This document shows, one piece after another, positions 1-10,086 of a stretch of 64,000 nucleotides of DNA. A program made the translations under genes and the position numbers. Source of the stretch: Cordilura impudica (lineage: Eukaryota > Arthropoda > Insecta > Diptera > Scathophagidae). A model generated the notes under the pieces. The model did no database searches. It was not told where the DNA came from and saw only the letters and a list, made by a program, of their open reading frames with translations. The stretch is from assembly GCA_963682025.1 (NCBI GenBank), contig OY821517.1, forward strand, positions 336,331,144 through 336,395,143. The letters run 5' to 3'. The number at the start of each line of letters is the position of its first letter. The first letter of the stretch is position 1.

Positions 1-1290
1 TGGAAAAAAATCTAAATACGAATGAAGAAAATGCATTTTGAGTGACATTCGTGCTCCTAATTCGTGATAATTTTACAATAATTCAGCAACAATTTGTCTG
101 TAGTTTTCACTCTTATTGTTTCCAAGAAAACTGTCCACGATGCTCTTGAACGATTTCCAGGCTGCATATTCTTTCTCCAATAAACGTTGTGAAAAATTGT
201 CATCATTCAATAGCTTCCTTATCTGATGGCTAACAAATATGCCTTTCTTGATTTTGGCATATGAAATTTTAGGAAAAACCGCTAAACAATATTTAAATGC
301 TGCACCATCTTTGTCCAGAGCCTTGACAAAGTTCTTAAAAAGGCATAATTTTATGTGCAGCGGCGGAAAAAGAACGTCATTTGCATCAATTAATGGTTTA
401 TTTGAAATGTTTTGTTTTCCTGTCGAATACTTAGTTCTTTTTGGCCACTTTGTTCTGACGTAATGATGACATGTAGCGCGACTATCCCATAGACAAATGA
501 AACAATAATATTTTGTGAAACCTCCTTGCATACCAGTCAACAAACCAATAACCTGAAACAGATTAATTTACAGTTATTTACGATGGTCTATACTATATAT
601 ACAAAGAAATTTAAATCACACACCTTCAGGTCACCGCAGATCTTCCATTTATGATCGTTGTATTCGAGTAATGTCAATATTGCAGTCATTGATTCGTAAT
701 TTTCCTTTGTATTAATGGCATGAGCAATAGGTATGGATGGTTTTTCATTCCCATTATTCAAAAGAAGAGCCTTTAAAAATAATCTCCATTCAGTTTTGTC
801 ATATGGCTGGTTCATTTTTTGAAATAAACCATCAACATCAGTACAGTATAGAATTGAGTGTTTCTTTTCAAAATATGCAGCCAATTCCAAGCTTCTATCC
901 CTATAGATTGTTACTTTTGTTGTCCCAACAGCAAGATGTTTCCACTGCTGCATGCGTGAAGCTAGTAATTCTGCGTCTTGCTTCGTTAAATGTAAATCCC
1001 GAATTATATCATTTAGCTCAGCTTGAGTTACTAATGTCGTTCATCATCAGCCCCATACAAACTACCACTGCTGGTGAAAGATGTTTCGGAGTCACTGCTC
1101 GTAGCACTGGATATGACTGGTAATGGATAATTTGGTGGACGTTGAACTGGTTTGGAAACCGATGGGACATTCGCGTAAGTAATATTTTTTCGATTTTTCA
1201 CATTGAATCCAGCAACTTTTGTTAAACAGAAATAACAATCGGTTTGGTGGTTACTTGACTCTCTCCAAAGTACTGGAATTGAAAAATCAA
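1..1290 (-). pseudogene. Decayed spliced gene of a dispersed 'DCYFC' family, cut by the window edge
   Basis: Reading the minus strand gives an almost continuous conserved protein. It runs through a cysteine motif (NHQTDCYFCLTKVAGF near 1230-1190), a serine-rich linker, VTQAELND, DKTEWRLF, NNGN, PSIPIAH, CGDLK, then GGFTKYYCFICLWDSRA and LFPPLHIKLCLFKNFVKALD. A 71-nt GT-AG intron (553-623, phase 0) joins CGDLK to VIGLLTGMQGG. Damage: a frameshift near 1036 (GADDER to VTQAEL), an apparent short deletion at EWRLF/KALLL, and a TAA at 73-75. After that TAA the frame continues (MSLKMHFLHSYLDFF) to the window start. From memory the family is a repetitive, uncharacterised one found in arthropod and cnidarian genomes, and its function is unknown to me. 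The intron argues against a processed copy. I am fairly sure of the reading and not sure of the family's nature. Confidence 0.7.
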
Positions 1291-1596
1291 AATAGATCTA
1301 CTTGCCATTTGACCACCTGTATAAAAAAGTTCAGCAACTATTGCAAAACATTGTCGGTGTTCGCGGTTTGTCCTAGTTTCTGAAAGCTAAACCAAAATAA
1401 TGTAAATATGCATATTTCAATGATTCTGATATTGCATATGCTTTTTTTTTCAATCAAATATTCACCAATAAAAACATGCTTCGTTTCTGTAGTCAATTTT
1501 TTTTAACCGGAAGGTTCATGGTTCAAACCTCACGGCCGCCCTAAGTAGAAAAATTTCATATAGAAACAATCTATTCAATTATCACAATGTTCAATA
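1291..1596. other. AT-rich spacer, no gene seen
   Basis: There is no coding signal on either strand. A degenerate tRNA-like box B word (GGTTCAAACCT, near 1521-1531) is followed by a GC-rich patch, but no box A or foldable T-arm supports a tRNA. Confidence 0.5.
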
Positions 1597-1637
1597 AATC
1601 GCTGATGAAGGCTGAAATGCCAGAAACCGGTCCGATT
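1597..1637 (+). ncRNA. Hammerhead-ribozyme-like motif
   Basis: All core nucleotides of a type I hammerhead are in order. Stem I is AATCG (1597-1601) paired with CGATT (1633-1637). The core is CTGATGA (1602-1608). Stem II is GGC/GCC (1610-1612 with 1619-1621) around a 6-nt loop. GAA is at 1623-1625, and the palindrome ACCGGT (1626-1631) can form stem III only between two molecules. C1632 is the expected residue before the cleavage site. One deviation is an A.A pair where G10.1-C11.1 is normal. Dimer-type hammerheads of this shape are known from Penelope-like retroelements and satellites. No Penelope coding remains are visible next to it. Activity is inferred, not shown. Confidence 0.55.
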
Positions 1638-1910
1638 AAGAATACAGTGCAGTTATGAATTTTTTAAATATATGCTTTCTTCTTCTTCTTTACCACGCAC
1701 CATTGAAACAAAATTAAAATTTGCATATTAATTACAGTATTAATTGCAATATGTCTGAAAAATGACTATAAATCTAACAAATTTTTTTTTAATTTGTAGA
1801 CCAGTGTAGTTAGTTCCCAATTTGAATGAGCTGCTGTCAAGAGGGTGAAAAAATGCCATTACTTTCCTATAGGACACTTAGTTTTCGAGTTATAAGCGAT
1901 TTCATGTCAC

Positions 1911-2207
1911 AAAGTTCTGTTCTAAAGCAACCAACACATATTTTTATTTTCATATCAATTATGTGTGTTTTTAAATTTTGTAAGGTACCCAATTCAATCA
2001 TGACTGTGTTTCGTTTTAATATTTCGTTATCTACACGAACATTTTTCTATCACGTATTTTTTGTTTCGAACACACATAAACTTCACAGATTCGAGTGTAG
2101 ATTTATTTCAAGTTCGTGTTCTTGCACGTGTAGTGCTAAAAAAAACAGAACATGTTCTTCAACGCGTGCATCTAAAAATTAAAACATTATCCACTCGCGA
2201 TCGGAAA
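1911..2207 (-). repeat. Dispersed ~300-bp repeat, copy A (inverted)
   Basis: This matches 2367-2662 in the opposite orientation and 4547-4887 in the same element sense. Shared landmarks are CCGATCGCGAGTGG, AACAAAAAATACGTGA, CGTGTAGATAA, AAACACAGTCATGATTG and ATTGATATGAAAATAAA. The segment is open in one frame in copies A and C, but that frame resembles no protein I know. I treat it as a non-coding repeat unit. Confidence 0.7.
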
Positions 2208-2366
2208 AAACGAAATTAAGTCATATACAACATATAAAATTTCTCTGTTTTCTATTTTATTACAATCTTTTTATTTTTATTTTTCTTTTATTATTATCTT
2301 TTTATTTTCATTTGTTTATAACTGCTACTGAATATTTTAAATTTTTTTAACAAATTTGGTTGAAAC

Positions 2367-2662
2367 AATTGTTGTCGTTATTTTAGCGGTGTTTCAGATT
2401 TTTCCGATCGCGAGTGGATAATGTTTTAAGAACATGCTCTGTTTTTTTTTTTAGCAGTAAACGTGCAAGAAAACGAACTTAAAATAAAGCTACACTCGAA
2501 TCCGTGTGGTTTATGTGTGTTCGAAACAAAAAATACGTGATAGAAAAATGTTCGTGTAGATAACGAAATATTAAAACGAAACACAGTCATGATTGTGTTG
2601 GACACCGTGCAAAATTTAAAATTAGATATAATTGATATGAAAATAAAAATATGTGTTTGTTG
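2367..2662 (+). repeat. Dispersed ~300-bp repeat, copy B
   Basis: This is the inverted partner of copy A, separated from it by about 160-195 bp, so the pair could fold back on itself. It shares the leading block CAATTGTTGTCGTTA...GGTGTTTCAGATTTTTCCGATCG with the third copy at 4547, and it lacks about 20 bp after TAATGTTTTAA that A and C retain. Confidence 0.7.
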
Positions 2663-3250
2663 GTCTGACCTATGTTTGTTTACATATATGTACGAGTTTT
2701 TTATTCAGTGTGTGTTTTTTCTGAACTCTGATTTTACATTTTTGATCTGGCAACCCTAAAAATAGTAACCACTCAATTCTTATGGGATGCTGTATATAGG
2801 GGCAAAAATTCAACCATTTTGCTTTACGAAGCTTAATTTTCGATTTTATTAAAATCCCAAAATGAATACATAGACATATGAGTGGTAATTAATCATACAT
2901 TTACAGTGGCTCAAAGTCATAAGGGAACAAACCATGATTTCATATTTTACTTCAATTAAAGAACATTAACATAAACAAAAAAATTCCTTTGTTATGATAT
3001 CGTTAGTGTATGGCCTATAAGACGAACTGAAATTTATAAACAGTTCTTGCTATTTTATTAAATTATAAAACTTATCAAAATTACAAAAAATAACTTCAAA
3101 ATAATAATGGAACACCTTATTATTTCAATACAAATTAGTCCAAAAATGCTTGTCAAATTTGAAATTTCTCATTTATTACAGTTTGATACGGCCATTTGAA
3201 AATGGCACCGGGAATTCGCCAACGTCTCCCAACTTGAGAGAATTACTAAA
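2663..3250. other. AT-rich spacer
   Basis: I see no gene, inverted repeat or recognisable element here. Confidence 0.5.
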
Positions 3251-3305
3251 AACAAGCATGAGTGTTAAATTCGGCTGTGCCGTATCTTTGATACCCTCCA
3301 CCGGC
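3251..3305 (+). repeat. Muscoid 'ttcggctgtgcc' repeat terminus
   Basis: This contains a hairpin-forming TTCGGCTGTGCCG-like word followed by ATACCCTCCACC. The combination resembles an end found on a common dispersed repeat of calyptrate flies. The remainder of the element is not identifiable. Confidence 0.4.
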
Positions 3306-3449
3306 GTCTTAAACTCAATTTTACAAACAATGTTGGGTACGGCTACCACTTTAAAGTTGTTGTCGATACTGAAACTTTAAATTTTTAATACCAATTAAAT
3401 TTTAAGTTATGTAATATTTTTCTTTTTGGCCAGTGTTTGGTGATGTTTC

Positions 3450-3510
3450 ACCGCAATAAAGTCGAGTTTTTGCGTTGATTCGTAACCGTGGATGAGACAT
3501 GGCATATTCC
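3450..3510 (+). pseudogene. Tiny mariner transposase fragment
   Basis: The plus strand reads KVEFLR, stop, FVTVDETWHIP. This matches the block around the first catalytic Asp of mariner transposases (FVTVDETW). The reading is lost on both sides, so only about 20 codons survive. Confidence 0.5.
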
Positions 3511-4546
3511 CAAATATGTTTTCTTTGGCAGGTCGGATTGTTCTGGGACCGACCTCGTAACAATGATGAGCGTAATAATATATGAATATAAAGATCATAA
3601 GCTGTTTATTTATCAAATAGCCCTCGCCTGTTGTTAATTATTTGCACTTTGCCATTTCTAAAGACTAGACTTTCTTCATTGTGTAGTTTTCTATGTGTGT
3701 GTGTGTGTGCGCTCAAATGATTAATTGATTTTTGATACTCTATTCATTTATGTTGTAACGTATATTTCCATACACAATTTATCCTTAACGACATTCAAGA
3801 TGTTACTGTTTAATTTTGTTTTGGTCTTTGTCGTCCATTATCGGGTATTTTTCTTGAGTGTAGTTTCCAGCGTTTATTGCGTTCACTACGGTTGAACTTT
3901 GTAATATGCGGTGTCATGCTCATGATGACAAGTGTTAATTAATAGTTATGCTTTCGTTGCTTTCATTTTCTATGTGTTAAGAGTTTTGAAACTCTTACAT
4001 ATTTCTTTCAATTAATTGTGTTTAATTAATTAATTTTATTATCTTACAATAAAGGTTAATGGGGCGGTAATTGGCGTTTAAAAGTGGAATTTAATACAAA
4101 AAATGTTTGCAGAGAATAGAGATCAATTTAAAAAACAGAAAAAAAATTATTTATGTTTTTGTTTAATAAAAGTAAGAACTTTTGAACTTGAACTTAATCT
4201 AACTCGAAAATAATTTAGTTTAAAAAATATGCAATTGCGGTTAGTTTTTTAATTACAAATTTTGGTTTGGATGAATATCAATAGCATAAGGTTAACTAAC
4301 CACTTTCTCATGAAATGTAATACAATAATAATATTAATAATAATGGTGTGAATAATTACGATAGCACAATAAAATATGTTTGTCGAAAAAAAAACTTAGT
4401 TGTACATATTATCAGTTTATCTATTTTTATAAAACAAATAAAAAGGTTATAGTAGGTCAAGGACTATTATACAATTGACTATACCACGAGCTTCGGAAAA
4501 GGGCTTTGAAGCAGAGCTCCCCATTACTTGAGTTTCGAGCTACTCG
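3511..4546. other. AT-rich spacer
   Basis: There is a short (GT)n run near 3692-3709. No coding signal or paired repeat was recognised. Confidence 0.5.
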
Positions 4547-4887
4547 AAATAATTGTTGTCGTTACTATAGGGGTGTTTCAGATTTTTCCGATCGCGAGTG
4601 GTTAATATTTTAATTTTTAGATGTACGCGTTCAAGAACATGTTCTGTTTTTTAGCTGTACACATGCAAGAAAACGAACTTAAAATAAAGCTACACTCGAA
4701 TTTGTGTGGTTTATGTGTGTTCGAAACAAAAAATACGTGAAAGAGAAGTGTTCGTGTAGATAATGAAATATTAAATCGAAACACAGTCATGATTGTGTTC
4801 GGCACCGTACAAAATTTAGAAATACACATAATTGATATGAAAATAAAAAATATGTGTTGGCTGCTTTAGAACAGAACATTGTGTGTT
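4547..4887 (+). repeat. Dispersed ~300-bp repeat, copy C
   Basis: This is the third copy of the unit at 1911 and 2367, and the longest. It runs from TTGTTGTCGTTACTATAGGGG to TTAGAACAGAACATTGTGTG. It carries the ~20-bp block missing in copy B. Confidence 0.7.
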
Positions 4888-6004
4888 AGATGTTTGTATT
4901 TTCTGAACCTTGGTAAAAAGATGAATTTAAGTATTTAGTATACACTTTTTTAAATCATTCAAGTATCAAGAATATCATCCTGAAATTTCACTTGAATCGA
5001 ACTGTCCTACCAGAGTGGGCACACTATTATTCGAAAAAGATCGACGACTTTCCGTACAAATATATGAAAATATTAATTTATTAGATGTTTAGCATCATCT
5101 TACATATAATTTTCCCAATATGCATAGTATGATTTTATATGTTTTGAAGTCAGTTATATTGATGAATTTCTCATCTGAAATATTGCAACATTCTGATAAA
5201 AAAGTATGGAGTGGGCTATCTACTGCTCGAAAGATATAATCCACTTTATGAAAATATGTTCTTCAAAAAATTAGCATTTATTAGTATTGTATTAGTATTA
5301 GTATTTCAATTTGAATATATGTAGAGAATATGGTTTAAAAATTTCTACTCGAAAAAGATCGGAATAAAAATTTTTTTTTATTTTTTTTTTAATTTTTTCA
5401 CTGTCTGTAATTAACTGGGGGCCACCAGTCCCATTTTTGTTTGGACGATAACTGGTAGGAGATGAACATGGCCAAGTTCATACACAAAGCCTTACCAAAG
5501 GCGCTAAAATGGTATCACGGGTAAGTCATGTTGCCCAATGAAGATGATTCGTGCATTCTCTTGACAGAGACAATGCGAATAGGAACACATCTTCCATGAA
5601 ATCCGTTGGGGTGGTTGCGTTCCTAAACAGATCAAATAATTTTGAGTTGTCAAAAATAATTTTGCACCCCTAGATACAAAGCACTTGTCGCGCAAACTTT
5701 CAGTCATATATTAATCCGGGGATTAGGCCTATTTTTTTTTTTCAATATATAAGTCTGATCTATTACCGTTTGGATTAAGGGTTTATGAAAAGGTTATGCT
5801 TCCATGTCTAAAAATGTACCTGTTACCTGTATATGCATGAGATTTAGGTCTAATTAAGATGTCAATAAGTCAATATTGTAACAATATTATTGTTGTTGTC
5901 TGTCATTGGATGGTTGACTATTGTTATATTTTAAGTGCGCACCTGATAATCTAAAAGAATAATTTATTTATGAATCCTGTATCTGTACCTGTATATACCA
6001 GGTA
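4888..6004. other. Spacer with a GC-richer island of unknown nature
   Basis: This is mostly AT-rich. The patch at about 5405-5735 is clearly less AT-rich than its surroundings and could be an old transposon fragment. None of its six readings matches a family I recognise. Confidence 0.4.
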
Positions 6005-7642
6005 CACTTGTGCTCACATAATTAAGTCATGGGTATGCAATGAAATGTTTTTGTAGTTTTTCTCTTAAACCTATTTCTTCCGATTCTAACCTTACTATTT
6101 TGTGCAACCCTGCTATGCTAGCAGTTGTTTACATTGATTGAAGCAAAATTAAAAATTTGGGTATTCCCCAAAAAATATGGAAAACATCAAAAAAGTCATA
6201 TGGGCTGTGCTCACATAATTAAGTCACCACGCGTATCGTGAGCAAATTTGTGTTTTGAAGATTTTTTTGCGGTTTAAGTAATAAATAAATTAAAAGACAA
6301 ATAAATTAAAAACAAATAACATCAGCTGAAACTCTATGGGTACACAAAAAAGTTCGAATTCGGCTGAACGAAAAATAATATGGGATTGTTTCCAAACATA
6401 CAATAATACTACAATAATATTGTAGTGGAGATTTTGAACTTTTCTCATTGTAAAATTACAAATGCCATTATGCATTACAAAAAATATGAAACTTTTGAAA
6501 ATATTCTGCGCCAATAATCGAGAAAAACGACCTTAAATGATGACAGACGCATTGCAAACCTGAGTAAAACTGATCCTTTTTTAACTTCGTCGCAAATCAG
6601 AGCTAAAATGGATTATGGCGTAAATGTTTCGTCGCAGACCACGTTTGCAAGAAAACAATTTGCATGGATGAATGGCCAGGAAGATTCCTTGAAGAACACT
6701 AAGAAGCGGCTCCGATTTGCGACTGACCATCTTGTTAAAGGCCAAAATTTTTGGAATTTAATTGTTTGGAGCGACGAATACAAGTTCAATACAAGTTAAT
6801 GTTTTTTGAAATGATGGTAGACCATATGTGCGACGTTCTCCACGTAAGGAATTGGATCCAAAATACACCAAAAAAACTGTGAAACACGGTGGCTCATCAG
6901 TCATGGTGTGGGGTTGCTTTACCGCATTCGGTGTGGGTCCTATAGTCAAGATTGAAGGTATAATGAATGGGGAAATATATAAGAATATACTTAAAGAAAA
7001 TTTGGCCACCGAATATGCTGAAAATTTGCCGCTTGCGTGGATTTTCCAACACGACAATGACCCGAAGCATTGTTCGAAGGTGGTTAAGACGTGGTTGGCA
7101 ACACAGTCCATAAAGCTTCTGGAATGCCGCAGCAGAGTCTCGACTTAAACCCTATCGAGAACTTGTGGGGCATAATAAAACGAGTCATTGCAGCACGAAG
7201 ACCGGCAAATAAGGACATGTTATGGAAAGTTACCCAAGAGGAGTGGCACAAAATCACTCCATTCCAGTGCGCTTCTCTTGTAGCTAGCATGTCAAAGCGA
7301 TGCTCCACAGTATTGAAGCAAAACATTATCCTGCTAAATATTGACGTAAGCTAATAAAAAAATGGGACTCTCGACAGAATTTATAACTTATTTCTACAAT
7401 TTCAACCATTTTTTTCAGATGACTTAATTATGTGAGCAGCTCTTTTTGGCTAATTTCTAAGTTTTTTATTTTTTTTGGAAATAACCAAAATTTTGTAATT
7501 TTTAATTTCACTGTAAATTGATTGCTAACATATGAGAATAATAATAAAAAAAAATTATATTAGAATTTAAAAAAAGGGTTTACGTATTTTTGACAATAAT
7601 GTCGAGTAGCATACTAGTGACTTAATTATGTGAGCACAATTG
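6005..7642 (+). mobile_element. Tc1-like element with IR/DR ends, complete but dead
   Basis: The 1638-bp element is bounded by TA (6003-6004 and 7643-7644). Each end carries two copies of TGTGCTCACATAATTAAGTCA or close to it: outer 6009-6029 and 7618-7638, inner 6206-6226 and 7420-7438. The inner right copy matches over 19 of the 21 positions. This is the inverted-repeat/direct-repeat layout known for Minos, S, Paris and Sleeping Beauty type Tc1 elements. The length is normal for the family, and the transposase inside is broken. Confidence 0.85.
6533..7354 (+). pseudogene. Tc1 transposase pseudogene (DD34E)
   Basis: Three reading frames carry the protein in order. First are TTLNDDRRIANLSK and LIVWSDE with the first Asp. 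After a frameshift near 6800 come NDGRPYVRR, VMVWGCF and FQHDNDPKH with the second Asp. After a one-base loss near 7122 come PQQSLDLNPIENLW with the Glu and the C-terminus. All three catalytic residues are still present, and counting from the second Asp to the Glu gives the DD34E spacing. The N-terminal helix-turn-helix region is scrambled, with a stop upstream of TTLNDD. Two or three indels prevent a functional product. Confidence 0.85.
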
Positions 7643-7779
7643 TATGAATGCCATGCAATTCCTGGAACAATACCTTTTTACCCTCTCTGGAAAGAACAGC
7701 CGGGAGCAGCTGGGTGTAGCTGGACTTTGTTGAATTAGGTAAAGGAATAATCAAAGACCATATTTTGAAAATATGGCAG

Positions 7780-8178
7780 ATATAAAAAATTATAAATTTT
7801 TTTTATTTTCCATCAAAGTTGGAAAATATAGTAGTGAAAAATAGACAGTTGGTAAATAACGATTTACCTGGAGTAAAATTTGGAGTATATATTGAATAAC
7901 TACATATGTAAATCAATAGATTAGTTACCTATTTTTTTATATTATACGTGAAATTCGGCCAAATTGCCTAAAAATTGTGTGTTTTTTTTTTTAAACTGAA
8001 AATCAGTCAACTTTGAAGGGTTATATCTTCTAAACTGAAAATCAAATTTTATTGAAGGTAGCAAAATCATAAAATTTGAACAATTTCTTATAAGATGAGT
8101 TTATTCAAAATATAATAAGCGCACTTGAAAATTTGGTTTTTTGCAACCTTATTTGTTTTAAGGGCACAGCGACTGTGT
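7780..8178 (+). repeat. Dispersed repeat, inverted relative to 16685-17110
   Basis: Shared blocks with the reverse complement of 16685-17110 include TTTTCCATCAAAGTTG, CAGTTGGTAA, GGCAATTTGG/GCCAAATTGCC and CTGAAAATC. GTTATATCTTCTAAACTGAAAATC and GATGAGTTTATTCAAAATAT are also shared. There is no open reading frame of note. The element class is unknown. Confidence 0.6.
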
Positions 8179-8432
8179 TTGCACCGCATCGAAAAATTTA
8201 CGACCCCATGTATTCTTGATCCTTATAACAACTTGTCCATCTGTCGATTTAAATTTCATTTCATAATTTTTAACAGCTTTTATAGCTTATCGCAATTTTC
8301 TGAATTTCATTTCCAAGTTAATCTAAGCATGCTAATACATGACGTTAGTATTCTACTAATTAACAACTGAATATAATACATAATATATCTTTAAATAAAA
8401 TCAGCTATTTTTAATTTAAATTAAAACATATA

Positions 8433-8681
8433 TCTGTGGTCACAAGCGATAACCGCCTAAGACGGCTTAAGAATGATTTGAGTTATGTATGCTATCATGT
8501 TCTACTAAAAACGCTTTTTATTTACGTGAAATCCCCATTTCATTAACACTATTTTGTAAAAAGATATTAATAAAAATATACTGACCAAAGTCGTAATGAA
8601 GCCTCATTACATTTATATAAAAAGTTATTTTTCTCGAAAGTACAATTTTTGACTTAGGCGGTTAATGCTTGTGACCACAGA
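8433..8681. mobile_element. MITE with ~30-bp terminal inverted repeats, TA target
   Basis: The ends TCTGTGGTCACAAGC...AACCGCCTAAG are near-perfect inverted copies (8433-8461 and 8653-8681), flanked by TA on both sides. The element is 249 bp and non-coding. The TA target fits a Tc1/mariner-mobilised MITE. Confidence 0.75.
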
Positions 8682-8854
8682 TATAATCGTTAATATTGCA
8701 ATACCTACCTATATACAATTAAAGTCCCAAAATTTTGAAATGCATTTAAACATTTTTTAAAATAATTAAAAGGACTTAAAAAACCGGCAATAAGTTTTTA
8801 TTAAAAATATAGAATTATATACTTATATATGTAAAAAAGACATTCAAAATTGTA

Positions 8855-10086
8855 AAGGGTCCGCCATCTAACGTTTTTTTTTTTTCAACTAGTGCTTATT
8901 TCGTGAATGGTAACACTTAGCTCATGTCTGATTTGACAGATAATTATTTTTATCCTTCCGCTGAACGAATATGGTTATGTGTATGCTTGAACAACGCTGG
9001 GAAATATTGCGACATTACTTTGAAAATCATGGTAATGTTGCAGAATGTGTGCGAAAATTGCGTACAGATTTTGGAAGAAGAGAAGCACCTTCAGCTCCGT
9101 ATGTTCGTTATCTTGTGAAAAAAGTGAAAGAAACTGGCATCCTCATTGATAAACCAAAGCGTGAAAAGCCAAAAACAGTGCATACACCCGGGAATATTGC
9201 TGCTGTGGCAGAAATTGTGCGTGAAGCGCCATCAACATCAATTCACCGTTTCGGAGGCATCATTGAGACGAATTTTGCATAAAGACCTTGGTATGACGCC
9301 ATACAAAGTCCAATTGGTTCAGGAGTTGAAGCCAACTGACCATCCAATGCGTTTTCGCTTCGCTAAGTGGGCCTGCGATCGAAGCTCATTTTGATCTTGG
9401 CGGGTATGTAAACAAGCAAAATTGTCGCATTTGTGGCACAGAAAACCCGCACGCATACATTGAAAAGCCGATACACCCAAAACGAGTCACTGTTTGGTGC
9501 GGATTTTGGTCCAGAGGCATAATTGGGCCATTTTTCTTCGAAAATGAGCAAGGAGTGGCTGTTACAGTCAATGGCGATCGTTATCGGGCCATGTTGAACG
9601 AATTTTTGTTCACAAAAATTGAAGAGGAGGATATTGGCAACATTTGGTTTCAACAGGACGGCGCTACGTGCCACACAGCCGAAGCTACACTCGATGTTTT
9701 GCGCCCTGTTTTTGAAGATCGCATTATCAGCCGCAGAGCTGATGGCGTTTGGCCACCTCGGAGCTGCGATTTGACATCGTTGGACTATTATTTGTGGGGT
9801 GCCCTCAAAGATAAGTGTTACGCCAACAAGCCAGAGACAATTGACGCTTTAAAGGACAATATTCGTGAAGCCATTGGTGAAATACAGCTGCACACAATCG
9901 ATAATGTGCTTAAAAATTGGACCGATCGTGTAGGCTACTGCATGGCCAGCCGAGGCAGCCATTTGAATGAAATTATTTTCCATTATTAACCGGAAGGATT
10001 GTACTTTCAAATAAAAAAAGAAATTTGAGTAGTAGTAGTTTTTTTTTATAGCATTTTCAAAAAAAAAAGTTATTTGGCGGACCCTT
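8855..10086 (+). mobile_element. DD41D (rosa-type) mariner-like element, copy 1
   Basis: The termini AAGGGTCCGCC and GGCGGACCCTT are inverted and flanked by TA (8853-8854, 10087-10088). At 1232 bp it is about 70 bp shorter than copy 2 at 48613-49915, because of deletions in the coding region. Confidence 0.85.
8971..9989 (+). pseudogene. DD41D transposase pseudogene
   Basis: The start (MVMCMLEQRWEILRHY) and HTH region align with copy 2 at 49801. A deletion of about 20 bp near 9250 shifts the frame. A second deletion of about 47 bp near 9382 removes LTEHADIAKK...FSDE, including the first catalytic Asp. The rest (AHFDLGGYVN, FQQDGATCH with the second Asp, CDLTSLDYYLWG with the third) is open from 9555 to the stop. 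Forty-one residues separate the last two Asp residues, which defines the DD41D group. Confidence 0.85.

Noticed and set aside
1518..1545. tRNA gene suggested by GGTTCAAACCT
   Set aside because: The T-arm does not pair, and no anticodon or D-arm is present.
1826..2182. 118-codon ORF in repeat copy A as a gene
   Set aside because: It follows the repeat boundaries, resembles no protein and is broken in copy B.
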